From: Streptomyces filamentosus | GTDB taxonomy: Bacteria > Actinomycetota > Actinomycetes > Streptomycetales > Streptomycetaceae | DNA length: 64,000 nucleotides | Assembly (NCBI RefSeq): GCF_014654895.1 | Contig: NZ_BNBE01000001.1 | Span: forward strand, 1,860,001-1,924,000 | Reading direction: 5' to 3' | Shown here: piece after piece, positions 24,914 through 34,614 of the stretch | Position numbering within the stretch: the first letter of the stretch is position 1 | How the letters are laid out: each line of letters opens with the position of its first letter | Notes under the pieces: model-generated | Database searches by the model: none | Told to the model about the DNA's origin: nothing | The model's input: the letters and a program-made list of their open reading frames with translations, nothing else | Made by a program: the position numbers and the translations under genes

Positions 24914-26683
24914 TCACGCGCCGGGCGCACGCCAGTGCTGGAGGACGATGTCGAACTGCTCGCGGGTCGTGTCCCAGCTCTCCTCCGGCGAGGCCATGTA
25001 GATCGCGTACTCGGTGCCGTTCGCGTCGAAGTACATCTGGTCGATGGCGTGCCGGGGGCCCGGGAAGTTCTGCTTCTCGGTCCAGGTGAACTCCCAGAGC
25101 CCGGCCTTGACCTGGTCGCGGTAGCTGTTCTGGTTCAGCCACACCCGTCGGTAGTCCATCCGCTTCTGGAGCGTCTTCTCCAGGTCCAGCAGGTGCAGGT
25201 ACGGGTTCTCGAAGTCGGGGCTCTTGTCGATGCTGATGCGGAGGCGGTGGCGGCCGCCGTCCGGGGTGTAGTCGATGCTGGTGTCGCCGTCCGTCTGGCG
25301 CTTCCAGCCCTCCGGGACGATCAGGCTGAATCCCGCCGGGTCCTCGACGCGCCGCCAGCCCGCCGGGACGTCCTGCGCCACGCCCTTCTCCTTGCCGTCG
25401 GGGCCGGCGGTGCCGGCTTCGGTACCGGTACCGGTGACGGAGGTGGTGGGGGCCGGGCCGGGGCCGGACCCGCCGGGGCCCGCGTACTGCATCACCGCGA
25501 AGACGGCGCCGCCCGCGACGACCGCCCCGAGCACGGCGGTGAGCACGGCGGTCCGCCAGCGGCCCTTCCCGCCGGAGGAACCGTTCCCGGGGCCGCCGGG
25601 GGATCCGGAGCCGGGGACGAGCGTGGGCGGGGAGGAGGCCGGTCCCCCGGAGGGGTGGGAGGAACCGGAGGGGTACGGGGCGGCGGGCGTCCTTCCCGCC
25701 TCGGGCCACTGGGCCGTGGGCGGGTTCCCCGGGGCCGTCCGGGGCGGCGTCACGGCCTCCGGGACGCCCGCGCGGCCCCGCTCCAGCGCCTCCGTCGCCT
25801 CCCGGTCCATCCGCTGCGTCGGCACGTACGCCTGTGCCGTCTCCGGGCTGCGGCCCTCCATGGCGTCGAGCAGCATCCGCCCGACCTCGTCCGCGCGCGG
25901 ACGCTGCCTCGGGTCCTTGCGGAGCAGCGCCACGATCACGGGGGCGAGCGGGCCCGCCTTCTCCGGGTAGGGGGGCTCCTCGCCGACGACGGCCTGCATG
26001 GTGCTGATCGGGGAGGTGCGGCGGAACGGCGAGGTGCCCTCGACCGCCGTGTACAGGGTGGCGCCGAGCGACCACAGGTCGGAGGCCGGGCCGGGGTCGC
26101 TCCCCTGCACCCGCTCGGGCGCCAGGTAGTCGATGGAGCCGACGAGTTCGCCGGTGCGGGTGATGGTCGAGTCGCCCTCGATCGCCGCGATGCCGAAGTC
26201 GGTGATGAGGACCCGTCCGTCGCGGGCGAGCAGAACGTTCCCCGGCTTCACGTCCCGGTGCAGCACCCCGGCGCTGTGGGCGGCCCGCAGCGCGCCGACG
26301 ACGTGCAGGCCGACGCGGGCCGCCTCGTGCGGGGTGATCGTGCCGGACTCCTTGACGGCGTCCGCGAGCGAGGGACCGTCGACGAACTGCATGACGATCC
26401 AGGGCCGGTCGTCGTGTTCGAGGACGTCGTGGACGGTCACCACACCGGGGTGGGTGATCCGGGCGGCGGCCCGCGCCTCCTTCTGGGTGCGCGCGTGCAG
26501 CACCAGGCGGTCGGCCTCGGCGACGAACCGACCCGCCGTCAGCTCCTTCACCGCCACCACGCGGTGCAGGACCTCGTCGTGGGCCTTCCAGACCTTGCCC
26601 ATGCCGCCGCGCCCGATGGACTCGCCGAGCCGGTACCGACCGGCGAGCAGCAGCCCCGATCCTGTGCTCTGAGAGTGTTCCAC
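24914..26683 (-). CDS. transmembrane Ser/Thr protein kinase
   Basis: A 589-residue PknB-type (Hanks) kinase. All catalytic elements are present: glycine loop GRGGMGKVW, invariant Lys46 (VAVKEL), catalytic loop HRDVKPGNV with Asp144, and DFG 162-164. A Pro/Ser-rich linker leads to a single membrane helix (about 395-415). The extracellular C-terminal domain (about 450-589) contains Asp/Trp-rich segments also found in the two neighbouring kinases (GFSLIVPEGWKR, YRVWLNQNSY). The start is GTG 26683, where the conserved N-terminus begins. It is the last of three kinase genes on this strand; ligand and substrates are unknown. Confidence 0.85.
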   Translation of the reverse strand: MEHSQSTGSGLLLAGRYRLGESIGRGGMGKVWKAHDEVLHRVVAVKELTAGRFVAEADRLVLHARTQKEARAAARITHPGVVTVHDVLEHDDRPWIVMQFVDGPSLADAVKESGTITPHEAARVGLHVVGALRAAHSAGVLHRDVKPGNVLLARDGRVLITDFGIAAIEGDSTITRTGELVGSIDYLAPERVQGSDPGPASDLWSLGATLYTAVEGTSPFRRTSPISTMQAVVGEEPPYPEKAGPLAPVIVALLRKDPRQRPRADEVGRMLLDAMEGRSPETAQAYVPTQRMDREATEALERGRAGVPEAVTPPRTAPGNPPTAQWPEAGRTPAAPYPSGSSHPSGGPASSPPTLVPGSGSPGGPGNGSSGGKGRWRTAVLTAVLGAVVAGGAVFAVMQYAGPGGSGPGPAPTTSVTGTGTEAGTAGPDGKEKGVAQDVPAGWRRVEDPAGFSLIVPEGWKRQTDGDTSIDYTPDGGRHRLRISIDKSPDFENPYLHLLDLEKTLQKRMDYRRVWLNQNSYRDQVKAGLWEFTWTEKQNFPGPRHAIDQMYFDANGTEYAIYMASPEESWDTTREQFDIVLQHWRAPGA

Positions 26684-26840
26684 TTGCCCCCGCCCCGTTG
26701 CTTCCGGTGCCAGGTTACGGAGGAGGGGACGGCGGACGGAACCTCGGGGCCCGCAAAGGAACCGCACCGTGACCGCAAGGCCCCCCGGACGGCGTAGGGC
26801 GGACGGCCCGGAGGGGTCCCGCGCGGAGGAGGGAGGAGGA

Positions 26841-29800
26841 TCAGCGGCCCGGGCGGAACCCCTTCACCGCCTCGCCGTAGACCTCCGAGACCTTGTCCCG
26901 GTCGCTCTCCGGTCCGATGACCTGGACGACGTAGTAGCGGCCGTCGTCGATCAGGGCGAGGTTGTGGACGAAGACCTCGCGGCCCGTGCTGTCGATCCAG
27001 GTGTACTGGCCCTCGGCGGTGGGCGTGCGCCCGATGTCCACCCGGCGCGCCTTCACCAACTGCGCCCAGCTGGACTGCCGGTAGGGCTCCAGCTCGCGCT
27101 CCTTCGAGCTCTGGTACTCCAGCGGGTCGGAGCCGTGGTCCCGGACGCTGTCCCGGCCGGGCACGACGATCAGCGTGAAGTCGCCGTCCGTGTAGCGGAC
27201 TTGCCCCGCGTCGTTGACGGAGCTGCGGCGCCAGTCGCGCGGGACGCCGATCCGGAAGCCCTCCGGGTCCTCGCGCAGCGCGTAACCGGCGGCCAGGGCG
27301 GGGCCGGTGGCCGGCGGCGGCGGTGGGGTCGTGGTGCGCGGCGGCGGGGTGGTGGCGGGCTTCCCGGTGGTCGGCGCGGGGGCGGACGGGGTCCCGGCCG
27401 GGGGCGTGCCCGTGGCCGTGTCCCGGGCCCCGCCCGGGGTGGGCTCCGTGGCCGCCGGGGGCTTCTCCTCGCCCCGGGGCAGGGCGACGGCGGTGTACGC
27501 GAGGGCCCCGCCGAGCAGCAGGAGGACGACGAGCAGCGCCCGCCGGGCGCGGGAGCGCGGGGCGGCCGGGGCGCGCGGGGCCCGGCGCGGCGGCTCCGGC
27601 TCGGCGTCCTCGTGGCCGTACGGGTAACCCTCGTCCTGAGGCTCCTGCTCGTACCGGGGCCCGTACGCGTGCCGCTCCGGCTCGGGCCCGTACGCGTGGC
27701 CGTACGCGGGGCCGTCCTCGTGACCGTCCTCGTACAGGGCGAACGGCGGCGGGTCCTCGTGGACGGGCGGCGGTACGGGGGCGGGGGCGGCGGTACGGCC
27801 CCGGCGGGGCTCCTTGCCGCGCCGCTGCCGGTGCCGGCCCGCGGCGGCCGCGGCGCGGCGGCGGCGCACCAGCTCGCCCCGGCGGCGCAGGATCGGCAGC
27901 CGCTTCGCGTCGAACCTCGGCGGGGGCGCGGCCTCCAGGTCCATGTCCGGTTCCGGCGCGGACCGGACGAGCGACCGCAGCCAGCCGCGCAGCTCCTCGA
28001 AGTCCGGTCGCTCGGTGGGGTCCTGGCGCAGCAGGGACTCCACCACCGGGCGCAGCGGGCCGCACTCCTCGGCGAAGGCGGGCGGTTCGGCGCAGACCAG
28101 CTGCACCAGTTCGGCCGCGCTGTCCTCGGGGTAGGGGGCGTGGCCCTGGACGGCCCGGTAGAGCAGGGCGCCGAGCGCCCACAGGTCGGTGGCGGGACCG
28201 ATGGGCGGGGCGAGCCGCCAGTTCTCGTGCACGGGCCCGGCCTGTTCGGGCGCCCAGCGCTCGGTGACGGCGCCGACGACCGCGATCCGGGTCTGCCGGG
28301 CCCGCTCGGCGGCGAGCCGGGTCTCCGGGCCCCGGTAGCGCTCCCCCTGCGGCCCCGGCTGCTCGGGGACGGCCGCTCCGGCGGACCGCTCCGGGACGGC
28401 GGCGGTGTACCCGGCGGGCAGCGCGGGGCGGCCGGAGCCGGGCAGCACGGGGCCTCCGCCGGCCGGGACCGGCGGCGAGGCGTCCCGGGAGGCGTGCGGG
28501 CCGTCGCTCCAGGTGCCCTTGAGCATCAGGCGTGGCGGGCCCGGGACGCCGTACGGCCCCTCGCCGCCGTCCTCGTCGTCGTCCCCGTCGTCCTCGTCGT
28601 CCGCCGTCCGCGCCCACCACTGCGGGGCGGGACCGGGCCGGGTGGCCTCCGGCAGCGCGGGGACGGGAGCGGGCTCCGGGCCCGGGTCGGGGGTGGGTCC
28701 GGGCAGGGACCCGGATCCGGGGAGGGGTTCGGGTTCGGGTGCGGGCTCCGCGGGGCGCTGGGCCGGGAGCGGGCCGGTGTCGCCGCGGCGCGCGGCGGCG
28801 GCGCGGGTGGCCGCGCGATAGGCGGCGATGGCGCCCGCCCGGGCCGCCCGCAGGTCCGCGCCGGGCGGCACCGCCGGGGCCTCCGGCGGGCTCGCGGGGC
28901 GCGGGACGGGCGTCGCGGTCCCGTAGGGGTCGACGCCGTACGGGACGGGCTCCGGCGGCTCGGGGGCGGCGGGAAGCGCGACGGTGCCCTCCGGGGCGGC
29001 GTCCTCCGGGGCGACGTGCACACCGGTGTCGTACACCTCCGGCTCGTACGCGGGAGGTTCGTACGCCGGCGTCTCGTACGCCGGCGTCTCGTACACCGGA
29101 GGCTCGTACACCGGAGGCTCGTAGGTCTCGGCGTCGTACGCCTCCACCTCCTCGTACGCCTCGTACTCCTCGTGCTCCTCGTGCTCCTCGTGCTCCCGGC
29201 GCTCCTCGTACTCCTCGTGCGCCTGGTGCTGCCGGTGCTCCTCGTGCTCGGCCTCGGCGTACCCGGTCCGCTCGTCCTCGGAGTCGTACTCCGCCCCGTA
29301 CGGGTCCCCCGGCCCGTACCGCTCCTCCGGCTCGTGGTGCGGGGGCTGGGCGTCCGGGTCGGGGACGGGGGCGTATCCGCAGAGGGCCTCCTCGGCGGCG
29401 CCGGCGGCGAGGCCGGTGAGGAGGACGCGGCCGTCGTCGCAGACCAGGACCGTGTGGGCGGTGATGTTGCGGTGGACCCAGCCGTGGGCGTGGAGGACGC
29501 GCAGGGCGGTGAGGACGTCCGCGGCGATCTCGGCTGCGCGGAACGGGTTGAGCGGGCCCTCGGCGAGGAACGCGGAGAGCGGGCGGGCCGCCACGTGCTC
29601 GCTGACTATCCACAGCGAGCCGGCCTCCGCGAAGACGTCGAAGACCTGGTCGAGCAAGGGGTGGTCGGGTATCTGCGCGGCGGCCTGGGCCGCCTCCATC
29701 GCCCGGCGGACGACCGGCTCGGCCGGTCTGCGGGTGGCGCCGTCCCCGTACGCCCCGGCGGGCGCGGGGCCCTCGCCGAGGACCTCGGCGTCGACGACCT

Positions 29801-29951
29801 CGGGGAGCGGGACCTGACGGACCCGCACCTCCTGCCCGCTGTACGTGTCGAAGGCCCGGGTCTCGACGAGTTCGACGAGGTCGCCGCCGCCGGCGGGTGG
29901 CAGCGGAAGGCGGTAGCGCTCAGCGAGCACCCTTCCCGCGTACTCGTCCAC
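26841..29951 (-). CDS. transmembrane Ser/Thr pseudokinase with a very long activation-segment insertion
   Basis: A 1036-residue protein with the kinase fold but without catalytic residues: no glycine-rich loop, no VAIK lysine (VRVRQVPLP instead), HRD replaced by H160-R161-N162 (VHRNITAHT) and DFG replaced by TGL (179-181). The APE motif (WAPEQAG) appears only near residue 565, so about 350 residues of Tyr/Glu/Pro-rich repeats (YETPAYETPAYEPPAYEP type) are inserted in the activation-segment position. The C-lobe continues to about 655. A basic linker, one membrane helix (about 795-817) and an extracellular C-terminal domain like those of its neighbours follow. It is likely a scaffold or decoy for the flanking active kinases. 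Confidence 0.8.
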   Translation of the reverse strand: MDEYAGRVLAERYRLPLPPAGGGDLVELVETRAFDTYSGQEVRVRQVPLPEVVDAEVLGEGPAPAGAYGDGATRRPAEPVVRRAMEAAQAAAQIPDHPLLDQVFDVFAEAGSLWIVSEHVAARPLSAFLAEGPLNPFRAAEIAADVLTALRVLHAHGWVHRNITAHTVLVCDDGRVLLTGLAAGAAEEALCGYAPVPDPDAQPPHHEPEERYGPGDPYGAEYDSEDERTGYAEAEHEEHRQHQAHEEYEERREHEEHEEHEEYEAYEEVEAYDAETYEPPVYEPPVYETPAYETPAYEPPAYEPEVYDTGVHVAPEDAAPEGTVALPAAPEPPEPVPYGVDPYGTATPVPRPASPPEAPAVPPGADLRAARAGAIAAYRAATRAAAARRGDTGPLPAQRPAEPAPEPEPLPGSGSLPGPTPDPGPEPAPVPALPEATRPGPAPQWWARTADDEDDGDDDEDGGEGPYGVPGPPRLMLKGTWSDGPHASRDASPPVPAGGGPVLPGSGRPALPAGYTAAVPERSAGAAVPEQPGPQGERYRGPETRLAAERARQTRIAVVGAVTERWAPEQAGPVHENWRLAPPIGPATDLWALGALLYRAVQGHAPYPEDSAAELVQLVCAEPPAFAEECGPLRPVVESLLRQDPTERPDFEELRGWLRSLVRSAPEPDMDLEAAPPPRFDAKRLPILRRRGELVRRRRAAAAAGRHRQRRGKEPRRGRTAAPAPVPPPVHEDPPPFALYEDGHEDGPAYGHAYGPEPERHAYGPRYEQEPQDEGYPYGHEDAEPEPPRRAPRAPAAPRSRARRALLVVLLLLGGALAYTAVALPRGEEKPPAATEPTPGGARDTATGTPPAGTPSAPAPTTGKPATTPPPRTTTPPPPPATGPALAAGYALREDPEGFRIGVPRDWRRSSVNDAGQVRYTDGDFTLIVVPGRDSVRDHGSDPLEYQSSKERELEPYRQSSWAQLVKARRVDIGRTPTAEGQYTWIDSTGREVFVHNLALIDDGRYYVVQVIGPESDRDKVSEVYGEAVKGFRPGR

Positions 29952-30005
29952 CGCGCCTCCCCCCGCGCTCCGGTCGTCCCCCGCCCCTCACGATACGGGG
30001 GTCGG

Positions 30006-32345
30006 TCAGTCCTTGGGGCTGAACGTGGCGAACGCCGTCTCGCGCAGCGTCCTGCACTCGGCCCCGTTCCACTCCTCGGCCTTGCAGCTGACCATGATCG
30101 AGTAGCCGTGCTTCGCGTCCACCTTGAAGCCCCGGTTGAGGACGTGGACGCGCATGCCCTTCTGGTCCCGCTCGAACTCCCAGTCCGCGACGGTCGGGTA
30201 GCCCTTGTACGAGACGGCGTCGATGCCGATGTGCCTGTAGCCGCTGCTGCTCAGGCGGACACCGCCCATGGCGGCGAGCCAGGCGGCCTTGGCGTCGTCC
30301 TTGGGGCTTGCGTTGAAGTCGACCTGGACGCGCGGGAAGCCGCCGCTCTCGCTCCATATGGCGCCACCGCTGTAGCCGTCTATGGGCCGCATGGTGAAGC
30401 CGGTGGGCATGGCCATGGAGAAGTGGAAGCGGTCGTCGGTGACGAGGGAGTAGCCGGCGGGCAGCACGGGGCCGGTGCCGCCGCTCGGCGTGGTGCCGGG
30501 CGTGCCGCCGGTCTGGCCGGTGGAGGTGCCGGGGGTGCCGGTCGTCCCCCCGGTGCCGTTCGTACCGTTCGCGCCGGTCGAACCGTCGTCGCCCGTCGCG
30601 CCGTTGTCGCCGGGCTGGGTGCCGCCCTGCTCGGTGGGGTCGCCCGAGGAGCCGCCGGTGCCGCCGCCCGTGCCGGAGCCGCCGGTGCCGCCGGCGGTGG
30701 TCCCGGCCGAGGCGTTGGTGTCCCCGCCCTTGCCCTCGTCGCCCTTGTCGCCGCCGCTGAGGGAGACGGCGAGGATGGTGCCGAGCACGGCGAGGACGGC
30801 CACCGCGGCGATGATCACCAGGGTGCGCCGGGGGACGACGTCGGTGAGCGGGGCGCGGGCCGGGGCCTGCCGGGCGCCGCCCTGCGGGGGCACCGGCCGG
30901 GACGGCTCCTTGGCCTTCTCCTTGGCGCGGTCCTTGGGCCTCGCCTCGGCCTTGGCCGCCGCGGCGGCGTTCCGCACGGAGGCGAGGGCGCCCCGCATCC
31001 GCTCGGCGGCGGGCTCGGGGGCCTTCTCCTGGGCGGCGGCCGGGGCCGCCGGGTCCCGCTCGGGGCGGGTCGGCAGCGGGACGACCCTGGTCACCTCGGG
31101 GGACGGCTCCGGCGCGGCCTCGGGCGCGTCGAGCACCGCGCGCAGCAGCACCCGGGCGCGGGCGTCGTCGAGCCGCTGCGCCGGGTCCTTGGCGAGCAGC
31201 CCGTAGATCACCTGCTCCAGCTCCGGGCCCGCGTTCCTCGGCGGGTCGACGGGCTCGGTCATGACGGCGGTGAGGGTCGCGATGGCGGAGCCCTTGTCGT
31301 ACGGCGGGCTGCCCTCGACCGCCGCGTACAGCAGGCCGCCGAGCGACCACAGGTCGGCGGCGGGGCCGGGCTTGTGGCCGCGGGCGCGCTCGGGCGAGAT
31401 GTACGAGGGGGCGCCGACGAGCATGCCGGTGGAGGTGATGGACGGGTCGCCCTCCACCTGGGCGATGCCGAAGTCGGTGAGGACGACGCGGCCGTCGTCG
31501 GAGATGAGGACGTTCGACGGCTTCACGTCGCGGTGCAGGATGCCCTCGCGGTGCGCGGAGCGCAGCACGTCGAGGATGGCGAGGCCGACCTCGGCGGCGC
31601 GGCGCGGGGTGAGGACGCCGTCCTCGCGCACGGCGTCGGCGAGCGACTTGCCCTCGATGAGCTCCATGACGATCCAGGGGCGGTCGTCCTCGTCGACGAC
31701 GTCGTAGACGGTCACGGCGCCGTTGTTGCGGATCTTGGCGATGGCCTTGGCCTCGCGCAGGGTCCGGGTGATCAGGCGGCGCTTCTCGTCCTCGTCGATG
31801 CTGCTGGGGAAGCGGAGCTCCTTGACGGCGACGGTGCGGCCCAGGGTCTCGTCGACGGCGCGCCAGACGGTGCCCATGCCGCCGCGGCCGAGGAGGGCGC
31901 CGAGCCGGTAGCGGCCGGCGAGGAGGCGGCCCTCGGTCTCGGCGGTGCGGGAGAAGTCGCCCTTGCGGAGCCGGTCGGCCGCGGGCCGCTGCCCGTCGCC
32001 GTCCCCGGCGCCGAAACCGGCCCGCCCGGTCGACGGCTCCGTCCCGGGCACCCGCCCGCCGGCGGCCTTCCGGTCCTGGGGCGCGGCGTCCCGGGGCGCT
32101 TCGTCCACGGGCTTCCGGTCCTGGGGCACGGCGTCCTGCGGCACGGCGTCCTGAACCGCCGTGACCTCGGGCTTCGCGTCCTGGGGCGCGCCGCCGTCCG
32201 TGGTCTCCGGGGCCGTGCCGGCCTCGTCCCGTGCCGCCTCGCGCGCGGGCGGCACCTTCCCCCGTCCGCCGTCGGTGGCGGCCCCCGCGGCGACGTCCCG
32301 CCGGGGGTCCTTCGCCGTGTCCCGCGACTGCTCCGACTCCGACAT
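30006..32345 (-). CDS. transmembrane Ser/Thr protein kinase
   Basis: A 779-residue PknB-type kinase. An N-terminal 140-residue low-complexity extension has VPQD/APQD-type repeats. The kinase domain (about 145-410) has GRGGMGTVW, Lys175 (VAVKEL), HRDVKPSNV and DFGIAQ, all intact. A membrane helix lies near 525-545. An external Gly/Thr/Asn-rich linker leads to a C-terminal sensor-like domain (about 645-779) related to those of the two downstream kinase genes. The start ATG 32345 has AGAGGGGAC upstream. It is the first of a tandem trio, and the 54-bp gap to the pseudokinase suggests co-transcription. Confidence 0.85.
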   Translation of the reverse strand: MSESEQSRDTAKDPRRDVAAGAATDGGRGKVPPAREAARDEAGTAPETTDGGAPQDAKPEVTAVQDAVPQDAVPQDRKPVDEAPRDAAPQDRKAAGGRVPGTEPSTGRAGFGAGDGDGQRPAADRLRKGDFSRTAETEGRLLAGRYRLGALLGRGGMGTVWRAVDETLGRTVAVKELRFPSSIDEDEKRRLITRTLREAKAIAKIRNNGAVTVYDVVDEDDRPWIVMELIEGKSLADAVREDGVLTPRRAAEVGLAILDVLRSAHREGILHRDVKPSNVLISDDGRVVLTDFGIAQVEGDPSITSTGMLVGAPSYISPERARGHKPGPAADLWSLGGLLYAAVEGSPPYDKGSAIATLTAVMTEPVDPPRNAGPELEQVIYGLLAKDPAQRLDDARARVLLRAVLDAPEAAPEPSPEVTRVVPLPTRPERDPAAPAAAQEKAPEPAAERMRGALASVRNAAAAAKAEARPKDRAKEKAKEPSRPVPPQGGARQAPARAPLTDVVPRRTLVIIAAVAVLAVLGTILAVSLSGGDKGDEGKGGDTNASAGTTAGGTGGSGTGGGTGGSSGDPTEQGGTQPGDNGATGDDGSTGANGTNGTGGTTGTPGTSTGQTGGTPGTTPSGGTGPVLPAGYSLVTDDRFHFSMAMPTGFTMRPIDGYSGGAIWSESGGFPRVQVDFNASPKDDAKAAWLAAMGGVRLSSSGYRHIGIDAVSYKGYPTVADWEFERDQKGMRVHVLNRGFKVDAKHGYSIMVSCKAEEWNGAECRTLRETAFATFSPKD

Positions 32346-32541
32346 GCGTCCCCTCTGCGTTCCCTGATCTCCGCCGCGTCCCCGCACTCCGCACGCCGCG
32401 ACAACCCGCCCTGGAAGAGACGCCATTGTCCCTCACCTCGCGGCGGGCGGCGTCCCCGGGTCCGTACTCCGGAATGACGACGCGCCACCGCGGCCCCCGG
32501 GTTCCCTCCCGCCCCGGACGTACCGTCAGACGGAACGCCCG

Positions 32542-34248
32542 TCAGATCGGGACGATGTCGGGCGCACCGAGCCTGGCCGCGTCCGCCGTCAGGTCGTCGG
32601 GCTGCCGCTGGGACTCGCGCTCCGCCTCGACCCGCTTCTCGTAGTGCTCGACCTCCTTCGCGATCTGCTCCTCGTCCCAGCCGAGGACCGGCGCCATCAG
32701 TTCGGCGCACTCGCGCGCGCTGCGGGTGCCGCGGTCGAAGGTCTCGATGGAGACTCTGGTGCGGCGGGTGAGGACGTCGTCGAGGTGGCGGGCGCCCTCG
32801 TGGGAGGCGGCGTAGACGATCTCGGCGCGGAGGTGGTCGTCGGCCGCGGCGAGCGGCTCGCCGAGCGAGGGGTCCTCGGCGATCAGCGCGAGCAGTTCCT
32901 CGGCGAGGGAGCCGTACCGGTCGAGCAGGTGCTCGACGCGGACGACGTGGAGGCCGGCGCGGGCGGCGATCCCCGCCCGCGCGTTCCACAGCGCCCGGTA
33001 GCCCTCGGCGCCGATCAGGGGGGTGTCCTCCGTGACGCAGGGGGCGACCCTCCGGTCGAGGCCGTGCACGGCCTCGTCGACGGCGTCCTTCGCCATCACC
33101 CGGTAGGTCGTGTACTTGCCGCCGGCGACGACGACCAGGCCGGGCACCGGGTGGGCGACGGTGTGCTCGCGGGACAGCTTGCTGGTGGCGTCGGACTCGC
33201 CGGCGAGCAGGGGGCGCAGGCCCGCGTAGACGCCTTCGACGTCGTCACGGGAAAGGGGGGTGGCGAGCACCGTGTTGACGTGCTCCAGCAGGTAGTCGAT
33301 GTCGGCGCTGGAGGCGGCGGGGTGGGCCTTGTCGAGGTCCCAGTCGGTGTCGGTGGTGCCGATGATCCAGTGCCGTCCCCAGGGGATGACGAAGAGGACG
33401 GACTTCTCGGTGCGCAGGATGAGGCCGGTGGAGGAGTGGATCCGGTCCTTGGGGACGACGAGGTGGATGCCCTTGGAGGCGCGGACGTGGAACTGGCCGC
33501 GCTCGCCGATGAGGGCCTGGGTGTCGTCGGTCCACACCCCGGTGGCGTTGACGACCTGCCGGGCCCGGATGACGTGCTCGCCGCCGGTCTCGACGTCCTG
33601 GACGCGGACGCCGACGACCCGCTCGCCCTCGCGGAGGAAGCCGACGACCCGGGCGCGGTTGGCGGCCCTGGCGCCGTAGGAGACGGCGGTGCGGACGAGG
33701 GTGAGGACGAAGCGGGCGTCGTCCATCTGGGCGTCGTAGTACTGGAGGGCGCCGGTGAGGGCGTCCTTGCGCAGACAGGGGGCGACGCGGAGGGCGCCCT
33801 TGCGGCTGAGGTGGCGGTGGACGGGGAGGCCGCGGCCGTGGCCGGAGGAGACGGACATGGCGTCGTACAGGGCGACGCCGGAGCCCGCGTACACCCGCTC
33901 CCAGCCCCGGTGCCGGAGCGGGTAGAGGAAGGGCACGGGCTTGACCAGGTGGGGGGCGAGCCGCTCCAGGAGGAGTCCGCGCTCCTTGAGGGCCTCGCGG
34001 ACCAGGGCGAAGTCGAGCATCTCCAGATAGCGCAGGCCGCCGTGGATGAGCTTGCTGGAGCGGCTGGAGGTGCCGGAGGCCCAGTCGCGGGCCTCCACGA
34101 TGCCGGTGGAGAGCCCGCGCGTGACCGCGTCGAGGGCGGTGCCCGCGCCGACCACCCCGCCGCCGACGACGAGCACGTCCAGCTCGGTGGCGGCCATGGC
34201 GGCGAGCGCGTCGGCGCGCCCCGCGGGTCCCAGTGTCGCTGTCCTCAC
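32542..34248 (-). CDS. glpD: glycerol-3-phosphate dehydrogenase (FAD)
   Basis: A 568-residue aerobic GlpD that oxidises glycerol-3-phosphate to DHAP and passes electrons to quinone. The N-terminal FAD motif is VLVVGGGVVGAGTALDA, followed by SSRSSKLIHGGLRYLEM and the substrate-region residues in GERGQFHVRASKGIHLV. The C-terminal DAO_C domain extends from about 420. The start is GTG 34248 (VRTATLGPAG) with GGGAGGCGAC upstream. The upstream stretch to 34470 is low-complexity GTCC/GTGC repeats and would make an implausible N-terminus. It stands alone without glpF/glpK, so the role may be in lipid or glycerol-phosphate recycling. Confidence 0.9.
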   Translation of the reverse strand: MRTATLGPAGRADALAAMAATELDVLVVGGGVVGAGTALDAVTRGLSTGIVEARDWASGTSSRSSKLIHGGLRYLEMLDFALVREALKERGLLLERLAPHLVKPVPFLYPLRHRGWERVYAGSGVALYDAMSVSSGHGRGLPVHRHLSRKGALRVAPCLRKDALTGALQYYDAQMDDARFVLTLVRTAVSYGARAANRARVVGFLREGERVVGVRVQDVETGGEHVIRARQVVNATGVWTDDTQALIGERGQFHVRASKGIHLVVPKDRIHSSTGLILRTEKSVLFVIPWGRHWIIGTTDTDWDLDKAHPAASSADIDYLLEHVNTVLATPLSRDDVEGVYAGLRPLLAGESDATSKLSREHTVAHPVPGLVVVAGGKYTTYRVMAKDAVDEAVHGLDRRVAPCVTEDTPLIGAEGYRALWNARAGIAARAGLHVVRVEHLLDRYGSLAEELLALIAEDPSLGEPLAAADDHLRAEIVYAASHEGARHLDDVLTRRTRVSIETFDRGTRSARECAELMAPVLGWDEEQIAKEVEHYEKRVEAERESQRQPDDLTADAARLGAPDIVPI

Positions 34249-34614
34249 GGCTGTCGCCTCCCGTCGTCCGGTGTGCGTCCTTGCGTCCCTGCGTCCGTCC
34301 CTGCGTCCTCTTGTGCCCGTGCCCGTGCGAATCGTGCGGGTGCTCGCGTCCGTGCGGGTCGTACCCGTACCCGTGCCCCGTACGGCTCGTGCCCGTGCGG
34401 GCGAGGGCCGGGCCGCTTCGCGGTCCGGCTCGCCGTTTCGATTCTGGACCGGCCCGGCCGCTTCGGCCACCGCCCCCGCGCGGACCTGTGGATAACACTC
34501 GGCGACCTTCGATCATGCAATGCCGCATAACGGTCATATTTACTCCTAGTCTGACATTGCACTCTGTTGCGTCGGCAACGGACCACGGCTACCGGGAAGG
34601 ACGGCCCACTCCTC
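34249..34614. other. intergenic region, glpD / nucleotide-sugar dehydrogenase (divergent)
   Basis: 366 bp. The glpD-proximal 200 bp are (CCGTGC/CGTCC) low-complexity repeats. The right part (34490-34570) is unusually AT-rich (CGGTCATATTTACTCC, TGACATTGCACTCTG) and carries a 7-bp inverted repeat TGCAATG (34516-34522) / CATTGCA (34555-34561) around a TAGTCT -10-like hexamer (34547-34552). This is probably the divergent promoter and operator. Confidence 0.5.

Noticed and set aside
26769..32477. A 5.7-kb open frame on the plus strand opposite the three kinase genes
   Set aside because: It is antisense to real kinases with clear motifs. Such long frames arise from GC-rich codon bias, and its translation is Gly/Val/Arg low complexity without any domain.
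34249..34470. N-terminal extension of GlpD to 34470
   Set aside because: The extension is GTCC/GTGC repeat-derived, with no similarity to GlpD; GTG 34248 has a good RBS and fits the family length.
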